From an uncultured Lentisphaerota bacterium (GTDB lineage Bacteria; Verrucomicrobiota; Kiritimatiellia; CAIQIC01): 64,000 bases of DNA. The stretch is taken from NCBI GenBank assembly GCA_903896925.1, contig CAITZM010000021.1, forward strand, positions 49,855-113,854, given 5' to 3'. Positions 53,218-62,914 of this stretch are shown piece by piece (the stretch's first letter is position 1; each line of letters begins with the position of its first letter). Below the pieces are notes generated by a model. It was not told the DNA's origin and did not search any database. It was given only the letters and a program-made list of their open reading frames with translations. A program made the position numbers and the translations under genes.

Positions 53218-54639
53218 ATGAACATTCGCCCTGCCTGCCGCACCGCCATGGGAATCGCGCTGCTCCTGACCGCCTGCGCTCCCGCCTTCCCGCAGGTTGC
53301 CCCCGCATCCACGACCCCCGGCGTGGCCCCGCAAAAAAATGCCTTCGCCAAACCCGGAGGCCAAGAACTCCTGCTCCCTCCCCGCATCGGCCATGTCCCC
53401 GCGGGCAACGACTTCAACAAGGCCGACAGCGAGTTCTGCTTCCAGCGCAGCAAAGCCACCGAGCACTTCGTGCTCTTCTGGGCAAAAGAATACGGCGCTG
53501 ACCCCCTGACCAACAGCGTCGCCAAACGCCGCTTCAACGTGGACGAAGTCCTCAAGGAGGCCGACCGTTTCTACCGCTACTACGTTGACACGCTCAAATG
53601 GGTGGACAGAAACACATCCTTCGCCACCCAATACAAGTTTCTCTTTTTCGTCGTCGGCGGCACCAACGGCACCGCCTTCGGTGGCAGCACGGACAACAAG
53701 ATCGGGACCTTCTGGACGCCTGCCACACGCATCAACCATGGACCCTACGGCGTGGTCGCCCATGAACTGGGCCACAGCTTTCAGGCCCTCGACCGTGCTG
53801 ACGGCGCCGCCTCCTTTTCCGGCCCCTCCATCGGCGAAATGACCTCCCAGTTCATGCTCTGGCAGGTCTATCCCGAATGGCAAACCTTCGAAAACTACCA
53901 CCTGAATGACTTCATGAAGGCCACCCATCTCGCGTTCCTGCATCGCGACAACCAGTACCACACGTGCTATCCGCTGGAATACTGGTCCTGCAAACAGGGC
54001 GTGGACTTCATCGGGAAAATGTGGCGCGAAGTGCAGCGCGGCGAAGACCCGGTGATGACCTACAAGCGCCTCACGAAGATCAATCAGCAGCAGTTCAACG
54101 ACGAAATGTTCGACGCCTGCCGCCGCTTCGTCACCTGGGACCTGCCGCGCATCGACAAGGTGGCCGCCCGTTACGCCGATCAACACAGCACCTCCCTCAA
54201 CCGCAGCGTGGACAACTGGTATCGGATTGCCGCCGACAAGTGCCCGCAGAACTACGGCTACAATGCCATCAAGCTCAAAGTCCCTGCCGCCCATGCCAAA
54301 GTGACGCTCGCCTTCAAAGGCCTCGCCGGCGCGCAGGGTTTCAGCCAGACCCAACTCGACAAAGCCGGCTGGCGCTACGGTTTCCTTGCGCATAAGGACG
54401 ATGGCTCCCGCGTCTACAGCCAGATGTGCTCCAAAGCCAACGGCAGCGCTGAATTCAGCGTACCCGCCAACACCAAATTTCTCTGGCTCGTCGTGATGGG
54501 CGCGCCAACCGAACACTGGATCCGCCCGGCTGCCCCACGCGGACGCGCCGCCGCCACTGCGCCCACCAACACCAGCGAACAATGGCCCTACACCTTCCAC
54601 CTCACCGGCACGTCACCGGTTGATTCCATCGTGCATTAA
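53218..54639 (+). CDS. Secreted putative zinc metallopeptidase
   Basis: The 473-residue protein has a signal peptide (MNIRPACRTAMGIALLLTAC; the Cys after LLTA may be a lipidation site) and a domain with VVAHELGHSFQALDR, a zincin HExxH-like motif in which His, Glu and the following His (HELGH) are all kept. The N-terminal region (HFVLFWAKEYGADPL, VDEVLKEADRFYRYYV) resembles DUF6055-type proteins. C-terminal residues (about 370-473) form a beta-rich module. The ATG at 53218 gives the signal peptide directly. It is probably a peptidase of extracellular protein or glycoprotein. Confidence 0.8.
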   Translation: MNIRPACRTAMGIALLLTACAPAFPQVAPASTTPGVAPQKNAFAKPGGQELLLPPRIGHVPAGNDFNKADSEFCFQRSKATEHFVLFWAKEYGADPLTNSVAKRRFNVDEVLKEADRFYRYYVDTLKWVDRNTSFATQYKFLFFVVGGTNGTAFGGSTDNKIGTFWTPATRINHGPYGVVAHELGHSFQALDRADGAASFSGPSIGEMTSQFMLWQVYPEWQTFENYHLNDFMKATHLAFLHRDNQYHTCYPLEYWSCKQGVDFIGKMWREVQRGEDPVMTYKRLTKINQQQFNDEMFDACRRFVTWDLPRIDKVAARYADQHSTSLNRSVDNWYRIAADKCPQNYGYNAIKLKVPAAHAKVTLAFKGLAGAQGFSQTQLDKAGWRYGFLAHKDDGSRVYSQMCSKANGSAEFSVPANTKFLWLVVMGAPTEHWIRPAAPRGRAAATAPTNTSEQWPYTFHLTGTSPVDSIVH

Positions 54640-54670
54640 CGCGGCGCCGGAGCCTTTTTCAGCCGCTAGC

Positions 54671-54766
54671 GGACACAATTTTGTGTCCTCGGCCCTCCGG
54701 GTTCCATCAAAACGATGTAAGGCTACCAGTAAGAAGGAAAGCCGCCCTCACGGCGGCCTTCCTTCA
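54671..54766. terminator. Two hairpins after the metallopeptidase gene
   Basis: GGACACAA-TT-TTGTGTCC (54671-54688) and a 14-bp stem GAAGGAAAGCCGCC/GGCGGCCTTCCTTC (54733-54746 with 54752-54765, one mismatch) lie between the convergent genes ending at 54639 (+) and 54994 (-). The larger stem pairs fully, with a G-U, in minus-strand RNA. No U-tract is present. The remainder of the 54640-54993 gap shows no gene. Confidence 0.5.
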
Positions 54767-54993
54767 AGCCTGTAGCGCATGACAGCAGGCACTGCGTTCA
54801 TGCGTGGCCCGCACGGAGTTGGGCAACCAACCTGGTTCGGCCACGGCATCGGTTGGGGTGCTAATGCCTGGCCTTTGCCCGGATGCGGCAACTTCGGGAG
54901 GTAGCGCCGCACGACGCCCAGTTCGCGCTCGCGTTTGGCGCCGAGCAGCAGCTTGTCCGTCGAGGCTTCCACGTCCAGGCGCTGGTTGATAAT

Positions 54994-57246
54994 TCAGTCT
55001 TCGGGAATAGATCCCGGGGCCGGCACGGCAAAGCGGCCATGCTTGCGCGGGATTTCTGGAAGCGGCTCGCCGTATTGCAGCGCGCCGGCGTCGGGTTTCT
55101 TTCCCGTCTCAAAGCCCGGCAAGCGTTGGCCGGTGAGCTCCGTCAGGTCGCCGGCGCGTCCGCGGACAGGGCTGTCCTGGCGCGGGCGCACATCGTGCTG
55201 GTCGGCGTTCATAAACCCGGGGCCGCCTTCGATCCACAGGCTGCTCTCGTCTATGCCGAGTTCGGTCGCCATGCGTTTCAGCTTGTCCCAGTCACTGCGG
55301 TGGCCGCGCCGCGCCAAGACGTTCGCTGCCCCGTGCCAATTGGGCTTGAGGTCGCCCCCGGCCCACCAGCGTTCACACCAGAAGATGTTGTTCAGGAACC
55401 AGTAGTTCGGCGTGCCGATGCCTTGCACTTTGTTGTACGTGACCGCGACAGGGCTCGTCGAGGTGTTGTGGTAAACGTAGACCGCGGCCGGATAGCGGGG
55501 CACGAAACAGCGGTAATCTTCGTGGTTGCCGAAGAAGATATTGCGGTAGGCGTAGAGCGGGCCGGCCTGGATGGTCTTGATGCGGAAGCCGCAGAGGGTC
55601 TCTTCGACCCAGTTGTCGTGCCAGCGGCAGTGCTCGCCGGCGCCATTGGGCTCGAGGCCGTCATCAGCCATGCGCAGGATCCGGTTGTGATGCACGTCGA
55701 GATGCTGGTTCTGTCCCACCGCGCCGGTGTCCTCGATGCCGTCCCAGGCGTCATGGATGTAATTGTCGTGGATGGCATGACCGCCCGCCGTGGCGTGGAT
55801 TTCGATGCCGACCCGGTCGTAGAAGCCGCCCTCCTTGACCGCCAGCCAGTTATCCCAGGAGCCGGCCTGGCCGGGGCTGGCGCCCGCGTACGGATCCTGC
55901 GAGATTTCATTGAAGCGCACCGTACAGCGGTCGGCGCCCTCGCCCAGCAAGATGCCGTGATCGGTGATCTCGATGCGGCAGTCTTCCACGGTGGAGCCGA
56001 CCGAGTGCTCGACGAGCACGCCCTGCCAGGCGTAGCGGAGGGTGACCCCGCGCACCACGCAGCGGTCAACGCCCTTGATGGTGATGGCGGGAAGCCGCGG
56101 GGCCACGGTCATCTTCAGCGTGCGCGGGTCGCGGTTGTCGCGGAGGCGCAGGATCAATTCCTGGCGCTTGTGCGAATACATGACCAGCGCCTTGACGCCT
56201 TCCCAGCCCGAGGGGCCGATGCCTTTCTGAAAGATGATCGGCCAGGCCCAGTCCGGGGTGTAGATATTTTCCGGCACCACCCCCAATGCTTGCGGGTTCC
56301 TGCCCCGGGCCAGCACCTGCTTCACGTTTTCCGGGTCCACGCGGCGTTCATCGAGGATGGTGACGATTTTGTCCTCCACCGTAACGGTAATCACCGGCGA
56401 CGCGAGGGGCGCCTTGTAAACGCCGGGACCGATATCGCTGGCCGGTTGCCAGGCGAGCGGCAGCGGGTCGGAGGCATCGATCACGGCGCCGGGTTCGCCT
56501 TCCAGCGTTACGGGGAAATGGGCCACGCCGCCCTCGGGGAAGCGCACGCGCTCACGATACACGCCCGGCGCGAGATGCACCGTGGTGCCGGGCGTGGTGC
56601 GGTCGAGCGCTTCTTGAACGTATCGGAGCGGGTTGTTTTTTGCGCCGGACGCCCCGCTCTTGCCCGACGGCGAGACGTACACATCCTCACGGCGGGGCAC
56701 GGCGGGTTTCTTTTCGTAGAGCTTCACGTCGGCGAATGAAACCCGGGCGCCGATCTGGGCCTTGGTTTGGAGATACCGGCAGAGCACGGCAACCCCGGCC
56801 GCCTCCTCCGGATTGAAGACCACGCGCAGCGTTTCCCAGGCGGTACCTGCGTTGGCGCTGGAAGAGATGCGCTTGAGCTCCTTGCCGGAGGCATCCAAGA
56901 GCTTGACCTGGAGCAACGCGATTTCCGTGCTGGTGGCCCTGACCCTGGCCTCGGCAACACAGCGGGTCTTGCTTGCGAGATGCCGGATGGTTTGCTCCAC
57001 GGCACCTTGATTCTTTTGGGCGCGCTCGACGGTGAGGGTCAGCACCGGTTTGTCCCCCGTCGCCCCGCCCGGAGGTTCCAGCTGCCACGGTTGTGAATCC
57101 TTACCCAGGTTCCAACCGGTGGGCAGGCCACCGTTCCCCTGTTCCGAGAAGGCGCCATTGCGCAGGAGGTTCGCAGCCGGCTGGGCAGACAGCAGGGCCG
57201 GCAGGAGGCTCCCGGCGGCAATGACAAGAGCAAGATTTAGGCGCAT
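54994..57246 (-). CDS. Secreted beta-helix protein with N-terminal carbohydrate-binding-like domain
   Basis: The 750-residue protein has a signal peptide (MRLNLALVIAAGSLLPALLS), a jelly-roll resembling CBM4/9 (about 25-180, NLLRNGAFSEQGNGGLPTGW, GTAWETLRVVFNPEE) and a beta-helix from about 190 (DVYVSPSGKSGASGAKNNPL, GTTVHLAPGVYRERVRFPEG). The rungs HSVGSTVEDCRIEITDHGIL, GHAIHDNYIHDAWDGIEDTG and LDVHHNRILRMADDG look like a substrate groove. It differs from the locus proteins at 8-27 kb in having the binding domain first and no shared leader. Probable polysaccharide lyase or hydrolase. Confidence 0.83.
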   Translation of the reverse strand: MRLNLALVIAAGSLLPALLSAQPAANLLRNGAFSEQGNGGLPTGWNLGKDSQPWQLEPPGGATGDKPVLTLTVERAQKNQGAVEQTIRHLASKTRCVAEARVRATSTEIALLQVKLLDASGKELKRISSSANAGTAWETLRVVFNPEEAAGVAVLCRYLQTKAQIGARVSFADVKLYEKKPAVPRREDVYVSPSGKSGASGAKNNPLRYVQEALDRTTPGTTVHLAPGVYRERVRFPEGGVAHFPVTLEGEPGAVIDASDPLPLAWQPASDIGPGVYKAPLASPVITVTVEDKIVTILDERRVDPENVKQVLARGRNPQALGVVPENIYTPDWAWPIIFQKGIGPSGWEGVKALVMYSHKRQELILRLRDNRDPRTLKMTVAPRLPAITIKGVDRCVVRGVTLRYAWQGVLVEHSVGSTVEDCRIEITDHGILLGEGADRCTVRFNEISQDPYAGASPGQAGSWDNWLAVKEGGFYDRVGIEIHATAGGHAIHDNYIHDAWDGIEDTGAVGQNQHLDVHHNRILRMADDGLEPNGAGEHCRWHDNWVEETLCGFRIKTIQAGPLYAYRNIFFGNHEDYRCFVPRYPAAVYVYHNTSTSPVAVTYNKVQGIGTPNYWFLNNIFWCERWWAGGDLKPNWHGAANVLARRGHRSDWDKLKRMATELGIDESSLWIEGGPGFMNADQHDVRPRQDSPVRGRAGDLTELTGQRLPGFETGKKPDAGALQYGEPLPEIPRKHGRFAVPAPGSIPED

Positions 57247-57358
57247 GAATGTTGACGATGGAACATTTCACAAGGTCCGTCAACCGGCGATTTCCATCTG
57301 GCAGAGGTCGCGGCTGAACGCGAGATACACGGCGAACGTGGCGCAGAGCTGGCTTCGT

Positions 57359-58663
57359 TTACCGCTTTTCGCCGATACAATAAAAATCGTCCAGCGTCCG
57401 CAGATAGATGCGCCCGTCCAGCACCACCGGCGTGGCGAAGGCCCCGGCAGGCAGTTCGTTGATGATGACGGGGCCGGCCGTACGACCGGCCGGCAGGACA
57501 TAGCCCCTGCCCTTGCGGTCGAACAGATATAGCGTGCTGCCCACGAGGATCGGCGACGAATAGAAGGGCGCTTTGAAATCCTGTTCCCACAGCACGCGAC
57601 CATCGGCCGCCTGGTAGCACCGCAGCAGCCCTTGGTCGGTGAGAGCATACAAGAGGCCGTCGTGCAACAGCGGCGACGGCACATAGCCCGCTTTGACATC
57701 GACAAACCACTTCAGGTGGCTTTTCGTCACGTCTCCTTGGCCGTCGGCGCGGATGGCCATCAGCCTCCGGTTCGGATAGCCGCCGGTCGCATAAACCGTG
57801 TCGCTGTCAAAGGCCGCCGAGGCCACGCAGACTTTTTTCGCAGGCCCCTCACACTCCCACAGCAAGGCCCCGGTCTCAGGGTCGCATCCCCGCGTGAACG
57901 TGCCGCCCAGCTGCAGCAACTGGGTGCGGCCGGATATCTGGGCCAGCACGGCCGGCGCATACCCTTCGCCGACCGCACGCAGGTGCGTGCGCCACACCAC
58001 CGCGCCCGTCGCACGCTGCAGCGCCGTCAGATAACTCCCCTTCGGCCCCTCGACCGGCAGAATCACCGCCGACTTGTACAGGGTCGGCGACGCCGAAAAC
58101 CCCTGCACCGTATTATAGGGCGCGATCGTCTTCTGCCACAGCACCTTGCCGTCCACGCCCACGGCCGCAAGGACGATGGCCGCGTCGGTCTGATACGGCA
58201 CAAACACACGCTCGCCGTCACAGGCAGGCGAGGCGGAGGCGGGCGAGTTGTCGGAATGCACCTTCGCGGCCGGTCCCTTGTAGATTTCCGTCTGCCACAC
58301 GGTCTGGCCGGTGGAGCGCGCCAGGCAGAAAAGCCACACCGCACAGTGCCCTGCTGCTTTTTCCCCCGCCGTGATGTAAATCCGGTCGCCCACGATGCTC
58401 GGCGACGAATGCCCGTTGCCCGGCAACCGCACCTGCCACAAAATATTGGAGCCGGCGCCCCAGACCGTCGGCGGCATCTGTCCGGCGGGCGCCAGGTTGG
58501 CGTAGTTCGGTCCACGCCACCAAGGCCAATCGCCCACGGCGGCCTGCGCCGGCGGCAGCGTATTCCAGCCCGCTGAGGGTGCGATATCGGGGAGATCTCC
58601 GTCCTGCGCCAGACCCGATAGGACCAGCGCCAGGCCCGCCACAAGGCCACATGCCATTCTCAC
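57359..58663 (-). CDS. PQQ-like beta-propeller protein, exported
   Basis: The 434-residue protein has a signal peptide (MRMACGLVAGLALVLSGLAQ) and an eight-bladed propeller of the PQQ-binding-like type, with repeated blades WLFCLARSTGQTVWQTEIY, LTALQRATGAVVWRTHLR and RCYQAADGRVLWEQDFKAPF. Such proteins in PVC genomes are common structural or outer-membrane-assembly-like factors and usually lack PQQ. The N-terminal DWPWWRGPNYANLAP is the typical PVC entry motif. I take the GTG at 58663, which has AAGGA 7 bases upstream, over the ATG at 58657. It lies 112 bp upstream of the beta-helix gene in the same direction. Confidence 0.83.
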   Translation of the reverse strand: MRMACGLVAGLALVLSGLAQDGDLPDIAPSAGWNTLPPAQAAVGDWPWWRGPNYANLAPAGQMPPTVWGAGSNILWQVRLPGNGHSSPSIVGDRIYITAGEKAAGHCAVWLFCLARSTGQTVWQTEIYKGPAAKVHSDNSPASASPACDGERVFVPYQTDAAIVLAAVGVDGKVLWQKTIAPYNTVQGFSASPTLYKSAVILPVEGPKGSYLTALQRATGAVVWRTHLRAVGEGYAPAVLAQISGRTQLLQLGGTFTRGCDPETGALLWECEGPAKKVCVASAAFDSDTVYATGGYPNRRLMAIRADGQGDVTKSHLKWFVDVKAGYVPSPLLHDGLLYALTDQGLLRCYQAADGRVLWEQDFKAPFYSSPILVGSTLYLFDRKGRGYVLPAGRTAGPVIINELPAGAFATPVVLDGRIYLRTLDDFYCIGEKR

Positions 58664-58890
58664 GTCAGCATCCTTCCTGAAAGCAAAACGCCCGCGGCCA
58701 GCCAAGAAAGGGCCGGGGCGCGCTGCTGTTCGACCGCCCGCCGACGGGGATATATCATGCGGCGCATTCTCACGGGCTCCGGCACAAAGTCAAGCCACAC
58801 AGCCATGACAACCTGCAGGCGATAATGGTTGGGCATCAGCACGTAGACATACATCCGCCACCCGGTCCGCACGCACGCCTCGCTCAGCAT
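58660..58890 (-). pseudogene. Decayed REP-associated transposase fragment
   Basis: A 76-codon frame begins MLSEACVRTGWRMYVYVLMP and continues NHYRLQ, matching the HUH region of RAYT transposases (family consensus VLMPNHYHLL). The second His of the HxH pair is Arg. After this point similarity is lost and the rest of the transposase is absent. It overlaps the start of the propeller gene by 4 bp. It is a remnant left from an earlier RAYT copy rather than a functional gene; no clear REP hairpins adjoin it. Confidence 0.7.
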
Positions 58891-58913
58891 AGCCTCACTT
58901 GCTGAACGCTAAA

Positions 58914-59483
58914 TCTGATCACCGCCCGGCGGCTTTGAGTTTCCAGGCGCCGGTGCCTCACCCGTTGCTGGCGACATGGGCAGTGCCGTTGCTGTTCATG
59001 AACAGACCGACGGTATCACCGGCCACGATCTGGCAGAGCAAGTCGCTGACGGTGTCGCGACTCCGGTTGTGGTCCTGCTTTTCTGCGGTTGATTTATCTG
59101 GCAACTCGGACTGAAGCCGTGCCCTGCCGCCCTCTTCGTTTCCTTTGTTGCCTTCTGTTCTTCCCCTGCTCCGGTCATCCGTGTCATCCGTGAAAATCCG
59201 TGGCTGTTTTTTCTGCGTTCGGTTCGACGCGGCGGATGCGGGAGTTGGGCTGAGTTAATGGCGGCGGGCGCGGTGGTTCGACGAACTCACCACAGGCGCG
59301 CCCGCCCTTCCGGAAATCTGAGTAATCTGTGAAATCTGTGGATACCCCGCCCTGCTACCGTCCCCTTTATTTCCTTCGTTGCCTTCTGTTCCTCCCCCGC
59401 TCCGGTCATCCGTGTCATCCGTGAAAATCCGTGGCTACTTTCTCTGCGTTCGGGGCGGCGCGGAGGGGGCTGAGTGCGGTGGC
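58914..59483. repeat. Spacer with 83-bp direct repeats and dispersed elements
   Basis: An imperfect repeat (59139-59221 and 59370-59452, offset exactly 231 bp) contains GCCTTCTGTT, CCGGTCATCCGTGTCATCCG and TGAAAATCCGTGGCT. A degenerate third version (AATCTGTGAAATCTGTGGAT) lies between them near 59324. GGTTCGACGAACTCACCACA at 59274 is a reverse-orientation relative of the CCTGAGCTTGTCGAAGG sequence at 51034. No gene was recognised. Confidence 0.65.
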
Positions 59484-61121
59484 TCAGGTAAGTTCGAGGT
59501 CGAGGAAGACGATTTCGATGGGCGTGCCGGCGCTCAGCTTCACTTCAAGCTGGTTGACGCCGTCGCGTAGCAACTGCGGCGGCACGGTCCAGCCGCGCAG
59601 GGTCGCGGGCGTGCCGAGCAGGACGGGGTTGAACACCGGGCCATGCTCGGCCAGGTCGGCGGTCGCCACCAATTCCACGCCGTTGAGCCGCACGGCGAAG
59701 GTCTGCGCGCCGAGGTCGGCCCTGGCCTGGATGCGCAGCCGTCCGCCCCGCTGCCAGCCGCCTGCGGGCGGGGCGAGGTCGAGCGGGAAGAGGGTCTGCT
59801 GGCCCGCCTTGAGCTTGCGCGGGAGCACATTGGGCTTCACGTACGGATTGCCCCACCCCGACGCCAGGAAATAGTGCTGCGGCTGCCGGGCCAGCCAGGC
59901 GCGGTCGCCGAGGTGCTCGAAGACCTCGAACGGCGGCTCGCTGTACGGGCCGCGCTCGGGGCCGCCGTACTCGCGGTAATAGACGAAGTTGAAGGCGCTC
60001 ACGCCATCGGCCCCGCGCGCATAGACCAGATGCGCTGCGGTGTACATCTGCGCGGGCGTCGCGCGCCGGAAGAGGAAGCCGTCGTAGCCGGCACGGACCC
60101 GCGCGCCGTTCCAGATCGAGTGACACAGTTCCAGGTAGACCGCCGCCTGCGGCACCTGGCGGCGGATCGCGGCGAAGTCGCACTGCTGGATGGTGAAGTA
60201 GCTGGCGGAGACGTTGACCATGTCGAGCCCCGCCGCGACGAGCGCCGGCAGGTCGAGGCCCAACGCGTCGAGCGCGGTGAGGTAGCACGGCACGCGGGCG
60301 CACAGCCAGCGCCGCCGACCGCAGCGCGCCGTGCGGTCGAGCAACGCGCGCACGTCGCGCACAAATGCGGTGACGATCGCGCACCGCTGCTCGCGCGTGG
60401 TCTGGTCGAGCTGGAAGAGGCTGTAGAAGCGCATGAAATCCAGCTCGAGGCCGTCGAGGTCGTAGTTCTCGCACAGCTCCTGGATGAAGGCGAATTTGTA
60501 GGCGCGCACCTCGGGGATCGCCCAGTTCTGCACGCGCTGCGCCCAGTCGTTCCAGTCCGGCCCGATCCGATAGTCCGGATGCGCGCAATAGAACTTGCAC
60601 AGTCCCTGCCCCGCGCCGGTCGAAATTTTATCACCCAGCTTGGCCGGCGCCCATTCCTTGTGATGGCCGTCATTGAGGCGGAGCGAAATAAACGCCGCCT
60701 GCCCGCGCCGGCGGCAGCGGGCGATGAACAGCTGCACCAGGTCGCCGCCGCCGAGGACGTAGCGGCCGAAGCTGTCCGGCTCCACGCCGTAGGTTTGCTT
60801 GAGCCAGCGATAGTGCTCCGCGGGCGGATAAATCTTGCTCTGCCACCACGGCACCCAGCCGAGGCCCGGCTGCAGCAGCTGCGCGTCCACGCCCCGGCCG
60901 GCCACCTCGTCCACGCTCGCCTCGAGCATCTCCGGCCGGAAGGACTCGCCCTGCTTGTGCCACGGGCTGATGCAGGTGAGGATGTTGGTCGTGTCGTTGG
61001 AATAGAGGACGCGGAACGGCGGCTTGCGTGGCGACACCACGCCCGGATGCTGACAGCCCACCGCGCCGAGCGCGGCGGTGGCCGTGCAGAGAAATTCACG
61101 ACGGTTCAAGCGCAGGGTCAT
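59484..61121 (-). CDS. Tat-exported TIM-barrel glycoside-hydrolase-like protein
   Basis: The 545-residue protein starts with a Tat signal (MTLRLNRREFLCTATAALGA) that ends in VGCQ, a possible lipobox. Its barrel has FRVLYSNDTTNILTCISPWH at the start, GRGVDAQLLQPGLGWVPWW, ENYDLDGLELDFMRFYSLF (acidic residues at the end of a barrel strand) and GADGVSAFNFVYYREYGG. A jelly-roll-like C-terminal domain follows (about 440-545, FPLDLAPPAGGWQRGGRLRI). The layout resembles the GHL10-type hypothetical glycosyl hydrolase families, substrate unknown. A palindrome pair lies 19 bp upstream. Confidence 0.8.
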   Translation of the reverse strand: MTLRLNRREFLCTATAALGAVGCQHPGVVSPRKPPFRVLYSNDTTNILTCISPWHKQGESFRPEMLEASVDEVAGRGVDAQLLQPGLGWVPWWQSKIYPPAEHYRWLKQTYGVEPDSFGRYVLGGGDLVQLFIARCRRRGQAAFISLRLNDGHHKEWAPAKLGDKISTGAGQGLCKFYCAHPDYRIGPDWNDWAQRVQNWAIPEVRAYKFAFIQELCENYDLDGLELDFMRFYSLFQLDQTTREQRCAIVTAFVRDVRALLDRTARCGRRRWLCARVPCYLTALDALGLDLPALVAAGLDMVNVSASYFTIQQCDFAAIRRQVPQAAVYLELCHSIWNGARVRAGYDGFLFRRATPAQMYTAAHLVYARGADGVSAFNFVYYREYGGPERGPYSEPPFEVFEHLGDRAWLARQPQHYFLASGWGNPYVKPNVLPRKLKAGQQTLFPLDLAPPAGGWQRGGRLRIQARADLGAQTFAVRLNGVELVATADLAEHGPVFNPVLLGTPATLRGWTVPPQLLRDGVNQLEVKLSAGTPIEIVFLDLELT

Positions 61122-61134
61122 GGGGCGGGAATGT

Positions 61135-61176
61135 CCAAGCATTGGAAAAGCACGGCAAGCTTTTTCCAAGGCTTGG
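61135..61176 (-). promoter_or_regulatory. Paired palindrome, candidate operator
   Basis: CCAAGCATTGG (61135-61145, centre 61140) and CCAAGGCTTGG (61166-61176, centre 61171) lie 31 bp apart in the 78-bp gap upstream of the Tat-exported TIM-barrel gene. This places a fourth gene under the same type of site, 29 kb from the LacI-family gene. Confidence 0.6.
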
Positions 61177-61199
61177 AAACCTGTCACCTGCAACAAAAA

Positions 61200-61577
61200 T
61201 CAGGCGCCGATGTGCTTGTCGTCGCCGTGCTGCTTGACGGTGTAGCCGGAGTCCTGGCGCTGGAAGTTGACCTTGTTCTTCTCGAGGTAGAGGCGGTGGA
61301 CGTCCTCGGCCGTCAGGCCGGCGACCTGGGCGAGCGAGATGACGAAGTGGAACAGGTCCACGATCTCGACGCGCGCGTTCTGCTTGTTGTACTCCTGATA
61401 TTTGGCCCACCACTTCCAGGGCACGCTGTCGGTCAGCTCGGCGACCTCCTGGCTCATGGCCCGGCAGTAGTTCAGGATCCACTTGGGCTGCTCGGCCTCG
61501 GGCATCTGCGTGGTGTCCACGCCGATGCGGCGGTTGAGCTCGGCCTGCTTTTCAAACATATCTTTCAGAATGTCCAT
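61200..61577 (-). CDS. Dimeric (all-alpha) dUTP diphosphatase
   Basis: The 125-residue protein belongs to the dimeric all-alpha dUTPase/MazG-like family: MDILKDMFEKQAELNRRIG, SQEVAELTDSVPWKWWAKYQ (E-x-x-E metal ligands) and NARVEIVDLFHFVISLAQVA (E-x-x-D). It removes dUTP to keep uracil out of DNA and supplies dUMP for dTMP synthesis. Here it probably replaces the usual trimeric Dut. The ATG at 61577 has AAGGA 8 bases upstream. It is separated from the TIM-barrel gene by the palindrome pair and divergent from trxB, with 95 bp between the starts. Confidence 0.88.
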   Translation of the reverse strand: MDILKDMFEKQAELNRRIGVDTTQMPEAEQPKWILNYCRAMSQEVAELTDSVPWKWWAKYQEYNKQNARVEIVDLFHFVISLAQVAGLTAEDVHRLYLEKNKVNFQRQDSGYTVKQHGDDKHIGA

Positions 61578-61621
61578 TGACTTTATCCTTTCCTCGCGCA
61601 TAGGTTGCCGCGCGACTATAG

Positions 61622-62611
<990 letters not shown>

Positions 62612-62619
62612 GCGGAACC

Positions 62620-62850
62620 CTCACCCCAACCCTCTCCCCGGACGGGAGAGGGAGAAGAGCCCTCACCCCTAACCATCTCCCCGGGCGGGAGAGGGAGCGG
62701 AGCCCTCACCCCGGCCCTCTCCCCGAAACGGGAGAGGGAGAAAGCACCCAGCACCCCGACCCTCTCCCCCAGGAGGGAGAGGGGGCAGAGCCCTCACCCC
62801 GACCTTCTCCCCCAAGGAGAGAGGGAGAAGAGCCCAGGAACTGACTCGCC
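62620..62850. repeat. CCCTCACCCC/CTCTCCCC hairpin repeat array, left
   Basis: Six consecutive units of about 35-45 bp read CCCTCACCCC, then CTCTCCC-(loop)-GGGAGAGGG, so each forms a hairpin. Loops differ (CGGAC, CGGGC, CGAAAC, CCAGGA). Positions 62653-62738 are identical to 63865-63950 on the other side of the DUF559 gene. No gene is visible; frames through the array give only Pro/Ser/Gly-Glu repeats. Confidence 0.8.
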
Positions 62851-62914
62851 ATGAAGGGATAGATTCACCGGGTTGGCATTCGCCATCGGTTCGCGTGTGG
62901 AACAAGGTTGCTTA

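Noticed and set aside
58899..59114. 71-codon plus-strand frame near the repeat spacer
   Set aside because: Composition and context match the repeat-rich spacer, and no start signal or domain is visible.
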